Positions 1-7,045 of a stretch of 39,748 bases of DNA are shown in pieces. The DNA comes from Nitrospirota bacterium (GTDB lineage: Bacteria; Nitrospirota; UBA9217). Position 1 is the stretch's first letter, and every line of letters starts with the position of its first letter. A program made the translations under genes and the position numbers. The notes below the pieces were generated by a model. It searched no databases. It worked only from the letters and a program-made list of their open reading frames with translations, and had not been told where the DNA came from. The stretch is taken from the NCBI GenBank assembly GCA_021814615.1, contig JAKAHZ010000017.1, positions 1-39,748 on the forward strand, in the 5' to 3' direction.

Positions 1-653
1 AAGTCGAAGGCAGCCTCGGAGAGGATGTGCGGGGCGATATAAATGAGGTAGATCGCTGATCCGAAGATTGCGGCAAGGAGCAATGCGATGGCGATCAGGA
101 TGATGGCGTCGTCGTCGATATCGAAAAGTCCCGAAAAGAAATTACCGCCGGTGCCTCCTGAGCCTGAAGAGGGAACCGATGAACTCTGCGGGGGGACAAA
201 AGCCTGGACGTTTGCTGGCTGGCTGCCGAAGCTCGCCGATGCCCCGCTGCCTCCGCTTCCGCCCCCGCCAACTTTGAAAGAGGGCGGCTCAACAGTGTGT
301 TCGGAAACGCTGAAGGAAATATCCGGGAGGTCGAGAAGAGAACTTCTGTTGCTTTCCCTTGCGCTGAACTCATCAAAAGCGTGGGATGCTCTCAGGTATG
401 CCAGCCAGAGTTTCACGAAGAGAAAGAATGCCAGATAGGAGAAGAGGACGGTGAGAGGATAGCGGATGACGATGTTCTTCATGCCGAGGAGGAGCAGCAG
501 CTTCGAACCCAGCAGGCCGGAGAGCGCGGTTGCGAGGAGGATCAGCGACATATGAAAGCGCAGGAAGAAACGGTTCTTGATCTTCTGCGTGAAGGAGCGG
601 AGCCTTGAATCGGATTGCCGGTCTTCCGATGAAGTCGTCGTTGTTTTCTTCAT
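1..653 (-). CDS. Membrane protein of unknown function, C-terminus cut by window edge
   Basis: This open frame is absent from the ORF track because it runs off the left edge without a stop; I read it on the minus strand from the ATG at 653 for 217 residues. A basic Ser/Thr-rich N-terminus is followed by two hydrophobic segments (about residues 34-58 and 62-87). A roughly 90-residue linker rich in Gly, Ser and Pro (GGGGSGGSG) follows, then an acidic patch (DIDDD) and a third hydrophobic helix (about 183-206) leading into IYIAPHILSEAAFD at the edge. I do not recognise the family. The layout suggests an inner-membrane protein with a flexible loop. It diverges from the endonuclease Q-like gene. 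No Shine-Dalgarno sequence is visible, and a -10-like box lies 6 nt before the ATG, so the mRNA is probably leaderless. The coding frame is convincing; the function is unknown. Confidence 0.7.
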   Translation of the reverse strand, partial: MKKTTTTSSEDRQSDSRLRSFTQKIKNRFFLRFHMSLILLATALSGLLGSKLLLLLGMKNIVIRYPLTVLFSYLAFFLFVKLWLAYLRASHAFDEFSARESNRSSLLDLPDISFSVSEHTVEPPSFKVGGGGSGGSGASASFGSQPANVQAFVPPQSSSVPSSGSGGTGGNFFSGLFDIDDDAIILIAIALLLAAIFGSAIYLIYIAPHILSEAAFD

Positions 654-659
654 GCGGCA

Positions 660-668
660 ACTATAGCA
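660..668 (-). promoter_or_regulatory. Extended -10 promoter element for the left-edge membrane protein
   Basis: On the minus strand the sequence reads TGCTATAGT, an extended -10 (TGn plus TATAGT), with 6 nt between the hexamer and the ATG at 653. No clear -35 is seen, as is usual for extended -10 promoters. The spacing puts the predicted transcription start at the A of the start codon. Confidence 0.45.
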
Positions 669-803
669 AATCTGTAAAACACCTGTGCGGAAAAACCGGC
701 ACCAAGTACCTCGATGCCGGCTTCTTGCACTTTTGCGGGAGAGGACAGGTAGGGGACTTTGCATTCCCTTAGTCAGTTGGCAGCAGACCCATTGCATGTT
801 TCA

Positions 804-812
804 TGTTATAAT
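804..812 (+). promoter_or_regulatory. Extended -10 promoter element for the endonuclease Q-like gene
   Basis: TGTTATAAT is an extended -10 with a perfect TATAAT hexamer at 807-812. Only 7 nt separate it from the ATG at 820, and no Shine-Dalgarno sequence fits between. This supports both the choice of ATG 820 over the upstream start at 685 and a leaderless transcript. Confidence 0.55.
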
Positions 813-819
813 CTGTCCC

Positions 820-2091
820 ATGCCGTTCGTGGCCGACCTCCATATCCATTCGAAATATTCCCGCGCAACGAGCCGTGAGATGTCGCCCGAAAGTCTCTGG
901 AAATGGGCGCAGCTCAAGGGGATTTCCGTGATCGCGACGGGAGACATCACCCATCCTGCGTGGCTCACAGAGCTTGCCGGGAAACTGGAACCCGCAGGGA
1001 ACGGATTGTTCATGCTCCGCGATCTCTATGCGACCGGCGATGTGCCCTCCTCCTGCCGTTCCGAGGTATTCTTCATGCTCTCGGGCGAGATCAGCTGCAT
1101 CTACAAAAAGAACGGCAGAACCCGGAAGATCCACGCCCTGGTCCTGATGCCGGATATTGTCTCGGTGGAACGGCTGAATGCCAGCCTCGAGAAGATCGGG
1201 AACATCCGGTCCGACGGCAGGCCGATCCTGGGACTCGATGCGAAAAAGCTGCTCTCCCTGGCGCTCGATGCCTCTCCCGACGCCTTGTTCATTCCCGCCC
1301 ATGCCTGGACGCCGCACTTTTCCGTTTTCGGCGCTGAGTCAGGCTTCGATTCCCTGGAGGAATGCTTCGAAGAATTGACCCCGCATATTCATGCCATCGA
1401 GACCGGCCTCTCGTCCGACCCTGCCATGAACTGGCGGCTGTCGGCGCTGGACGGCATCACGCTCGTCTCGAATTCCGACGCCCATTCAGCGGCAAAGATC
1501 GGCAGGGAAGCGAATATTCTCGATACGGACCGCACCTATGCCGGGATCAGCAGGGCGATCAGGACCGGCGGGGGATTCGCCGGCACCTACGAATTCTTTC
1601 CCGAGGAAGGCAAGTACCACACCGACGGCCATCGGGCATGCAAGGTGAGCCTCACGCCGAAGGAGACGATCCGTCATAACTACCGCTGCCCGGTCTGCGG
1701 CGGGAAGCTGACGGTGGGGGTGCTGCACCGCGTGGAGAAGCTCGCCGATCGGGACGAAGGTCAGCGGCCGCAACGGGCGCAGGCGTTCCAGTCTCTCATT
1801 CCGCTTCCGGAACTGATCGCCGAGTCGCTCAAGGCCGGCGTGAATACCAAGAAAGTGGACCGCCAGTATCACGCGCTGCTGGAGCAACTGGGCCAGGAGT
1901 TTTTCATCTTGACCAAGGCCGATCCGGGCGATATCGAAGCGGCGTCATCGCCCGTTATCGCCGAAGCGGTCAACAGGATGCGGCAGGGAAGGGTGCATAT
2001 CGATCCCGGCTACGACGGCGAATATGGAACAATCAGCATCTTCGAGAACGACGAGCGGGAAGCGCTGCAGACCACATTGTCGCTGCGGTAA
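820..2091 (+). CDS. Endonuclease Q-family PHP-domain DNA repair nuclease
   Basis: The 423-residue product starts MPFVADLHIHSKYS, a classic PHP-domain opening with the DLHIH metal-binding motif (residues 6-10). Further metal-ligand motifs follow: TGDITHP (about 40-46), PAHAWTPH (about 159-166) and SNSDAH (about 216-221). A zinc-finger-like CPVCGG at about 290 introduces the second domain, followed by LHRVEKLADR. This order (PHP, zinc-binding, C-terminal domain) and the motif wording match endonuclease Q, which in Thermococcales nicks DNA 5' to deaminated bases such as hypoxanthine and uracil and at abasic sites. The ORF-track start at 685 adds 45 residues unlike the family. ATG 820 lies just after an extended -10, so I prefer it. 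The GalT-like gene follows after 23 nt. The family call is strong; the precise substrate is inferred. Confidence 0.85.
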   Translation: MPFVADLHIHSKYSRATSREMSPESLWKWAQLKGISVIATGDITHPAWLTELAGKLEPAGNGLFMLRDLYATGDVPSSCRSEVFFMLSGEISCIYKKNGRTRKIHALVLMPDIVSVERLNASLEKIGNIRSDGRPILGLDAKKLLSLALDASPDALFIPAHAWTPHFSVFGAESGFDSLEECFEELTPHIHAIETGLSSDPAMNWRLSALDGITLVSNSDAHSAAKIGREANILDTDRTYAGISRAIRTGGGFAGTYEFFPEEGKYHTDGHRACKVSLTPKETIRHNYRCPVCGGKLTVGVLHRVEKLADRDEGQRPQRAQAFQSLIPLPELIAESLKAGVNTKKVDRQYHALLEQLGQEFFILTKADPGDIEAASSPVIAEAVNRMRQGRVHIDPGYDGEYGTISIFENDEREALQTTLSLR

Positions 2092-2114
2092 GGGCCGACA
2101 GAGGGAGGATGCCC

Positions 2115-3170
2115 ATGGCGTCGATCATCTTCGACCGGTTCGAGTCGTTGTTCAGGATCCTGAATCCCTTCAACGAATTCGCGGAAGAGGAACACCGCGT
2201 CGAAGTGCGCAAGGACCCGCTGCTGCACGACACGAGCATTTACAATCCCTTCCTCAAGGACAAGGCAAAGGCCTTCTTCGGCCAGAACGACGGCGAACTG
2301 CTGGACAAGCTTGCCCGGGAGACCGCCGAGGGCTGCATCTTCTGCGGCGACTTCGTTCGCACCAAAACAGCGCGCTACCCCGACGCAGTCATGCCCGGTG
2401 GCAGGATGGAGCTTGGCGAGGCGGTCCTCTTCGCAAATCTCTTCTCTCTCGCGCCTCATCATCCCGTGATCGTTCTCTCGAACAGCCATTTCCTGAAACC
2501 CCGGGAGATCAAAGCGGATCTGCTGGCCGACGGATTCCAGCTCAGCCGGACTTATCTCAAGGATATCTACGAACGCGACGCTGCCATGGCTTTTGCCACG
2601 GTGAACGCAAATTATCTCCTTCCCGCCGGCGCCAGCCTCGTGCACCCGCACATGCAGATGCTCATCTCCGATCTGCCCTATACCTACCACGGCAGGCTCC
2701 TCGACGGAGCAGCAGAGTACCAGTCCCGAAGCGGCACCTCCTATTTCGCTGATCTGATATCCGTTGAGAAGACGCGGAAGGAACGGTACATCTGCCGCTC
2801 GGGCAACTGGCACTGGATGGCAGCCTATTCTCCCATGGGCAGCAACGAGATCGTTGCGCTCCATGACGAAGAAAGCGATCTGGGCAGGATCACAGTCAAG
2901 GACCTGCGCGATCTCTCCGACGGAATCACTCATGTGCTTGCGCTCTACGAGGAACTCGGTCACCTGAGTTTCAATTTCACGCTCTATTCCGCCCGGGGAG
3001 GGGACTCCGTCGGCTTTCGCTGCCTTTTTAAGATCGTGAACCGGCAGAATCTCTATCCCAACTACCGGAACGACGATTACTTCCTGCAGAAGATGCTCCA
3101 GACCGATCTGATCCTGAACCTTCCTGAGGATCTCGCTGCAAAAGCGCGGAAGTTCTTCGGAACGGCATGA
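2115..3170 (+). CDS. GalT-like HIT-superfamily nucleotidyltransferase
   Basis: The 351-residue protein has the HPHMQ motif (about residues 176-180) of galactose-1-phosphate uridylyltransferases, where the second His forms the covalent nucleotidyl intermediate. It also has an N-terminal CxxC (CIFCGDF, about residue 74) of the type that binds structural zinc in GalT. The length fits bacterial GalT (about 350). The first 60 residues and the region HPVIVLSNSHFL are family-like, but overall I would not assume galactose is the substrate. ADP-sugar or dinucleotide phosphorylases of the same superfamily are alternatives, and no galK or galE is nearby. Start: ATG 2109 directly abuts GGAGG at 2104-2108, whereas ATG 2115 is 6 nt from it, so 2115 is chosen. 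It follows the endonuclease Q-like gene closely and probably shares its transcript. Confidence 0.75.
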   Translation: MASIIFDRFESLFRILNPFNEFAEEEHRVEVRKDPLLHDTSIYNPFLKDKAKAFFGQNDGELLDKLARETAEGCIFCGDFVRTKTARYPDAVMPGGRMELGEAVLFANLFSLAPHHPVIVLSNSHFLKPREIKADLLADGFQLSRTYLKDIYERDAAMAFATVNANYLLPAGASLVHPHMQMLISDLPYTYHGRLLDGAAEYQSRSGTSYFADLISVEKTRKERYICRSGNWHWMAAYSPMGSNEIVALHDEESDLGRITVKDLRDLSDGITHVLALYEELGHLSFNFTLYSARGGDSVGFRCLFKIVNRQNLYPNYRNDDYFLQKMLQTDLILNLPEDLAAKARKFFGTA

Positions 3171-3171
3171 G

Positions 3172-3987
3172 ATGCTGAGAACGACGCGGCATGAACTCCT
3201 GCGGCCCTTCGTGCTGATCGGCGCGCTGATGCTCTGCTCTCAGGGCTGCGCTGCCCTGCACGCTGCTCTTGACCCGACATCGGGCTTTCTTTCGTACGAA
3301 GACCGGCGTGTCCGCTACGAGCCCGGTGCAGAGGCGCTTGCCCGCCAGACGGCCGATGCGCTTCCGGGAGCCATTGCAACTGTGGAGCAGAGCCTGGGCA
3401 GCCCTTTTCCCGATCCTGTCGAAATCTATGTAGCAGCATCGGAAGAACGCTATGCAGAACTGGCTAATGCTCCTGAGGATACGCGCGGCGCAGTGACCCG
3501 GAAGCTGTTCATCTCTCCGCGCGTCCTGCGTCCCGCGTTTACCGGAACGCTTCCCGCCGTGCTCAGCCATGAGCTGAGCCATCTCCATCTGCAGCAGCAT
3601 TTGGGGTATCAGGGACGGCGAGGCCGTCTTCCCGCATGGTTCGATGAAGGCCTGGCTGAGGCGGTATCGGGCGGGTGCGGAGGCTCAACGGTTAGCGTCA
3701 CCGCGGCAACAGAGGCTATTGCCAACGGAGTCAAGCTTAAACCCAACGATTCGGGAAGCGTATTCCGGTATCAGGATGAGCGCACCTATGGACTTGAACG
3801 GGGAATGTTCTACCGCCAGAGCGGCATGTTCGTGGAATTTCTTCGGGACCGGGACCGGCAGGTATTCAGCATGTTCCTGAAGCGCATCGAGGCGGGAGGG
3901 ACCTTTGCCCGTGAGTTCAGGCAGTCTTTCGGCATGACCGTCGAAGATGCCTGGGGAAAATTCGAGAAACCAATTAAAACTCTATGA
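3172..3987 (+). CDS. Lipoprotein zinc metallopeptidase-like protein (HELSH, peptidase MA type)
   Basis: The 271-residue product begins with a lipoprotein signal (hydrophobic VLIGALMLCSQGC, likely lipidated Cys at about 26), so it should be anchored in the outer or inner membrane facing the periplasm. Residues about 133-137 are HELSH, an HExxH zinc site. Downstream, PAWFDEGLAEAV (about 156-167) supplies the glutamate expected for the third ligand in gluzincins of the peptidase MA-like group. The C-terminal region (YRQSGMFVEFLRDR, then EFRQSFGMTVEDAWGKFEK) resembles the helical end of that group. It starts one base after the stop of the GalT-like gene, implying co-transcription. The substrate is unknown. 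Activity is plausible because the motif is intact. Confidence 0.7.
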   Translation: MLRTTRHELLRPFVLIGALMLCSQGCAALHAALDPTSGFLSYEDRRVRYEPGAEALARQTADALPGAIATVEQSLGSPFPDPVEIYVAASEERYAELANAPEDTRGAVTRKLFISPRVLRPAFTGTLPAVLSHELSHLHLQQHLGYQGRRGRLPAWFDEGLAEAVSGGCGGSTVSVTAATEAIANGVKLKPNDSGSVFRYQDERTYGLERGMFYRQSGMFVEFLRDRDRQVFSMFLKRIEAGGTFAREFRQSFGMTVEDAWGKFEKPIKTL

Positions 3988-4028
3988 TTCTTACAAGAGC
4001 GGAAGATTGAATACCTGAAAGGATACTC

Positions 4029-4490
4029 ATGATCGTCACCGACCTTGAACACATGGAAAAGCAGCTCCCTGCCACGCCTTCCTTCCGCAAGGCGATGGCT
4101 TTCCTCAGACGGAAAGACCTGAATACGCTCGCCGACGGAAGGGTGGAGATCGACGGCGATCGCGTCTTCGCTTTGCCGCAGCGCTATGAAACGCTTGCTC
4201 CCGGCGCGCCGAAGCTGGAATATCACCGCAAGTACATCGATATCCAGTTCATTGTCTCAGGCGACGAAACGATGGGTTGGGCAACCGTCGATCGCATGCA
4301 GATCAGCGAACCCTATGACGAGAAGAAGGACGCTGCCTTCGGCTTTGCCGACGAAGGTATATTGACACTGACCCGTCTTGTAGCCGGGCAGCTGGCCGTG
4401 TTCTTCCCCGAAGACGGCCATGCGCCGAGGCTTTCGACACACCGTCCTTCGCCGGTCTACAAGATCGTGATCAAGGTTGCCGTTTCATAA
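4029..4490 (+). CDS. YhcH/YjgK/YiaL family protein (cupin-like sugar-binding fold)
   Basis: The 153-residue protein matches the YhcH/YjgK/YiaL family in length and motifs: an N-terminal helix region, LEYHRKYIDIQFIVSGDE in the middle, then a LVAGQLAVFFPEDGHAPRL stretch with the His/Glu/Asp residues of the putative metal site, and a C-terminal KIVIKVAV strand. Members have been linked to sialic acid or other sugar metabolism, and E. coli YhcH has been described as a sialic acid anomerase. No sialic acid genes are visible here, so the substrate is open. A modest AAAGGA precedes ATG 4029 by about 6 nt. It is the last gene of the left plus-strand cluster, 41 nt after the metallopeptidase. Confidence 0.85.
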   Translation: MIVTDLEHMEKQLPATPSFRKAMAFLRRKDLNTLADGRVEIDGDRVFALPQRYETLAPGAPKLEYHRKYIDIQFIVSGDETMGWATVDRMQISEPYDEKKDAAFGFADEGILTLTRLVAGQLAVFFPEDGHAPRLSTHRPSPVYKIVIKVAVS

Positions 4491-4732
4491 CTATTCGGGA
4501 ATCTTTCCCGCCTTCCTGCGTATTACTGTACGACATCACCTTTCAGGACTCTTGGTCATGTCCCCCAGGCGGATATTGTGGGGAAGGTTAGACAGATATG
4601 CTATTCGTCCGACGTTGGAGGCGTTCGCTGGGATCGGAAAGAATGTGAATTAATCTGCGCCATATTCTCTTGTTCCTTGACCTTCACCGCTGTCTTCTGC
4701 TAGACTGCACCTGGTTCGTGCCTCTCAAGCTC
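4491..4732 (+). promoter_or_regulatory. Intergenic region with promoter for the Omp85-like gene
   Basis: This 242-nt gap contains no convincing ORF. A small hairpin (CGGGAA-TCT-TTCCCG) lies right after the upstream stop but has no T-run. Near the end, TTGACC (4677-4682), an 18-nt spacer and TAGACT (4701-4706) form a plausible sigma-70 promoter. It places the transcript start near 4713, downstream of the ORF-track start at 4670 and upstream of ATG 4733. The middle of the gap holds nothing else I can name. Confidence 0.45.
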
Positions 4733-6064
4733 ATGACCACTTATTACAGACATGTTTGTGCGGGAAGCGATGCGCGCCCCGGCAACCGGAGGTCCCTGCG
4801 ATCCCTGATCGTGATCATTCCGGTCCTCTGCATCCTGCTGATGTCGGCAATGCCCGCGTCGGCCGACGAGTCCTTCCTTCCCGAGCGGCGGCGGAACCAG
4901 TTCCAGAACGACCAGGGCTATTACGTCTTCCCCATGCCCTTCAACATTCCGGGGGTGGGCGGCGGCGTGGGTCTGCTCGGCATCGCCATGAACATGGGCG
5001 GAACCTATGCCGATCTCTTCGGCGTCCTCTTGACCGGCGAGCTGCAGGGCGAGGTCGTTGGCGTCACCGACATCCATATCATCCCGAAGACGCTCATCCT
5101 CGACCTGAATGCGATCAATTTCAACAAGGCCTCGGTGACGAACTACGAGAAACGGGGCATGGAGACGGACAAGCATGACTTCTCCTATCTCCAGTTCAGC
5201 GATTATGGATTCGCCGGCGCGCGGCTCACCGCGACCTTTTTCGACCGCATGTTCGAGGTCTACGGCGGCGGATACAAGATCCGGGGCGAGCTGGACAAGA
5301 TCCTGGACCCGAGCGGGAACACGATCGTGGAGATCCAGAATCCGCCGACCTGGCGGAGTTCGGTCTATGCGCTCGGCGCGCGGGGCGATATGACTGATGA
5401 CTATGCTGATCCCCGGCGCGGCCTGCGGCTCGATGCGAGCAGATGGTGGTCGCCGCCCTTCAGTTCCAGCGACCCCTCGTTCTACCGCATGGAATACAGC
5501 ACTACCGCCTATTTCCCGCTCGGCAGGCACAGCACGTGGGCCTTCAACTATTTCCGTTCCGATGCTCACGTAACCAGGAAAGGGGAAACCGACCCGGCGT
5601 TGGTCGAACAGCACCAGGGATTGAACTGCAGCACCATCACCGATCCGAAGCAAAAAGCGGATTGCGACGAGGTGATCGCCAACATCATCGCCGCGAACAC
5701 CTACGGCACGGCGACAGGCCTGGGCGGCACGAGCAGGCTCCGGTCCTATCCGAACGGCCGGTTCAACGGAGCGCATACCGTCGCTTACGGCACGGAGGTG
5801 CGCTGGACCCTGACGGAAGAAGCCCATCCCTTCGATATCTTCGTTGCTAAGGATGTGCGCACCGGACTGCAGGTTGCGGCATTCTATGAACTTGGCAGCG
5901 TTGCGGACCGGCGGGAGGACCTGGGCGATGTCTATCGCGCATCCTACGGCGCTGGATTTCGCATGGTGACCGCGTCAGGCCTGGTCTTCCGGGGCGACGT
6001 GGCATTGGGCAGGGAAGGTTTCGAAACGACGATCATTGTGGGCTATCCCTGGGAGACGTTCTGA
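4733..6064 (+). CDS. Omp85/BamA-TamA-family outer membrane beta-barrel protein without POTRA domains
   Basis: With ATG 4733 the product has 443 residues. A basic stretch (RRSLRSL) and hydrophobic IVIIPVLCILLMSAMPASADE form a signal peptide ending near residue 45. The mature protein goes almost directly into beta-barrel-like sequence with alternating aromatic and Gly residues. LRSYPNGRFNG (about residue 340) looks like the conserved L6-loop (V/I)RG(F/Y) region of Omp85 barrels, and the protein ends in an aromatic residue (YPWETF), as barrel proteins often do for recognition by the Bam machinery. No POTRA repeats fit in the short N-terminus, so this is a surface-antigen-type barrel and not a BamA. 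The ORF-track start at 4670 lies upstream of the predicted promoter. The role (transport, secretion or structural) cannot be told from sequence. Confidence 0.7.
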   Translation: MTTYYRHVCAGSDARPGNRRSLRSLIVIIPVLCILLMSAMPASADESFLPERRRNQFQNDQGYYVFPMPFNIPGVGGGVGLLGIAMNMGGTYADLFGVLLTGELQGEVVGVTDIHIIPKTLILDLNAINFNKASVTNYEKRGMETDKHDFSYLQFSDYGFAGARLTATFFDRMFEVYGGGYKIRGELDKILDPSGNTIVEIQNPPTWRSSVYALGARGDMTDDYADPRRGLRLDASRWWSPPFSSSDPSFYRMEYSTTAYFPLGRHSTWAFNYFRSDAHVTRKGETDPALVEQHQGLNCSTITDPKQKADCDEVIANIIAANTYGTATGLGGTSRLRSYPNGRFNGAHTVAYGTEVRWTLTEEAHPFDIFVAKDVRTGLQVAAFYELGSVADRREDLGDVYRASYGAGFRMVTASGLVFRGDVALGREGFETTIIVGYPWETF

Positions 6065-6299
6065 TATCGTAACGGCTTTTCTTGCATTAAAGTCCTTCCC
6101 ACTTTCCCATCAGTAAGAAATATCATTCAATGCTGATTGACGCTGAGAAATTATGAAGAAGCCGGATACTGCTGTATCAGCGTTTGTCATAGATTTTCTC
6201 ATGGCTTTTTCAGCGTTTAATTGTATCCATCTTTGTTTCGCGAACTTTCCCATCGCAATAATGCGATATTCGCATCTGCAGCAAGTTAGAACACATAAG

Positions 6300-6370
6300 C
6301 CACGAAGACGCCAAGCACGAAGAACTTCTCCTTTGAAATGTCCTTTTAGTGTCTTCGCGCCTTTGTGGTG
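6300..6370. repeat. Dispersed intergenic inverted repeat, copy 1
   Basis: The left arm GCCACGAAGACGCCAAGCA (6300 on) faces a right arm TGTCTTCGCGCCTTTGTGGTG (ending 6370). Together they form an imperfect hairpin with arms of about 22 nt. The same wording recurs at 22137, 26979, 27833 and 34500. The remaining sequence of the 6065-6539 gap shows no gene apart from the promoter listed separately. Confidence 0.7.
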
Positions 6371-6428
6371 AAATATTACCTTCCTTCTTTTTCATACTTA
6401 AGTTTCGGCATCCTTCGGGAATCGTACC

Positions 6429-6457
6429 TTTACAGATACGAGAGGGAGGGGTATCGT
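6429..6457 (+). promoter_or_regulatory. Possible sigma-70 promoter upstream of the proline-rich protein gene
   Basis: TTTACA (6429-6434), a 17-nt spacer and TATCGT (6452-6457) lie about 80 nt upstream of ATG 6540. The hexamers are each one or two bases from consensus with ideal spacing. Confidence 0.35.
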
Positions 6458-6539
6458 TAAATCAGGTTCAAAGAGCTGCCCGCGCGCTTCTGTTTCAGCG
6501 AACTAGTTGGCGCAGCGGGGAAGCAGGAAGGAGAGGGCA

Positions 6540-7001
6540 ATGAAGCGCATGATCGTCATTCTTCTTCTGGCAAGCGCGGTTATGGGCATGGTACCCTCGA
6601 CAGCTTCCGCCAGATGGGACATCAGCATTTTCGTCCCGCTCCCGGGGTTCCGGTATGAGTACATCGCTCCTCCGCCGGCTCCCTACGGCTATGTTGCTCC
6701 CATCGCCGGCCCGGTCTTCTATGGCGGGTATTGGTACCGGTCGGGGAGAAGCGGATGGTCCATCGCGGTCCAGGCAGGAGGTCCGTGGTATCCCGTAGCA
6801 GTGGAATACGTTCCGGTGCAGGTCATTCAGGCGCCGGCGTACCAGGCTCCTGCATACCAAGCTCCTACATACCAGGCACCTCAGTACAATGCGCCTTCGA
6901 CGCAGGCGCCTGCCTATTCCGGACCGGGCCAGGATGCGGACGGCAGGTATATCCCTCCGCGGCTCTATGACGGGCCCAGGGAACTGGACCCCGACAGGTA
7001 A
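6540..7001 (+). CDS. Secreted proline/tyrosine-rich protein with QAPxY repeats
   Basis: Start ATG 6540 is chosen because a purine-rich ribosome binding site (AAGGAGAGG) lies just before it and because it gives a clean signal peptide (MKRMIVILLLASAVMGMVPSTASA). The ORF-track start at 6507 only adds charged residues. The mature part of about 130 residues has an N-terminal section rich in Pro, Tyr and Gly (PPPAPYGYVAPIAGPVFYGGYWY). A run of near-perfect YQAPAYQAPTYQAP pentapeptide-like repeats follows, then a polar C-terminus (YIPPRLYDGPRELD). I do not recognise a family. It is probably an extracytoplasmic, largely disordered or cell-envelope-associated protein. It converges with addA. Confidence 0.7.
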   Translation: MKRMIVILLLASAVMGMVPSTASARWDISIFVPLPGFRYEYIAPPPAPYGYVAPIAGPVFYGGYWYRSGRSGWSIAVQAGGPWYPVAVEYVPVQVIQAPAYQAPAYQAPTYQAPQYNAPSTQAPAYSGPGQDADGRYIPPRLYDGPRELDPDR

Positions 7002-7009
7002 TGCCAGGG

Positions 7010-7036
7010 CGGCAGCGGATTGGTTCGCTGCTGCCG
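7010..7036. terminator. Possible bidirectional hairpin terminator between convergent genes
   Basis: CGGCAGC (7010-7016) and GCTGCCG (7030-7036) can pair around a 13-nt loop. The downstream plus-strand sequence is only T-rich (GTTCGTTCTT), not a T-run, so termination is uncertain. It sits between the convergent proline-rich protein gene and addA. Confidence 0.3.
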
Positions 7037-7045
7037 GTTCGTTCT

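Noticed and set aside
685-819. Upstream extension of the endonuclease Q ORF
   Set aside because: The promoter -10 lies at 807-812, so the extension would not be transcribed; the added residues are unlike the family.
6210-6395. 61-residue minus ORF (NISPQRREDTK)
   Set aside because: It is a translation of the dispersed repeat, a common false gene call in genomes with this element.
6836-6900. Possible CRISPR-like tandem repeat
   Set aside because: These are coding repeats (YQAPAYQAPTYQAP) of 15-18 nt without spacers, in frame within the secreted protein gene.
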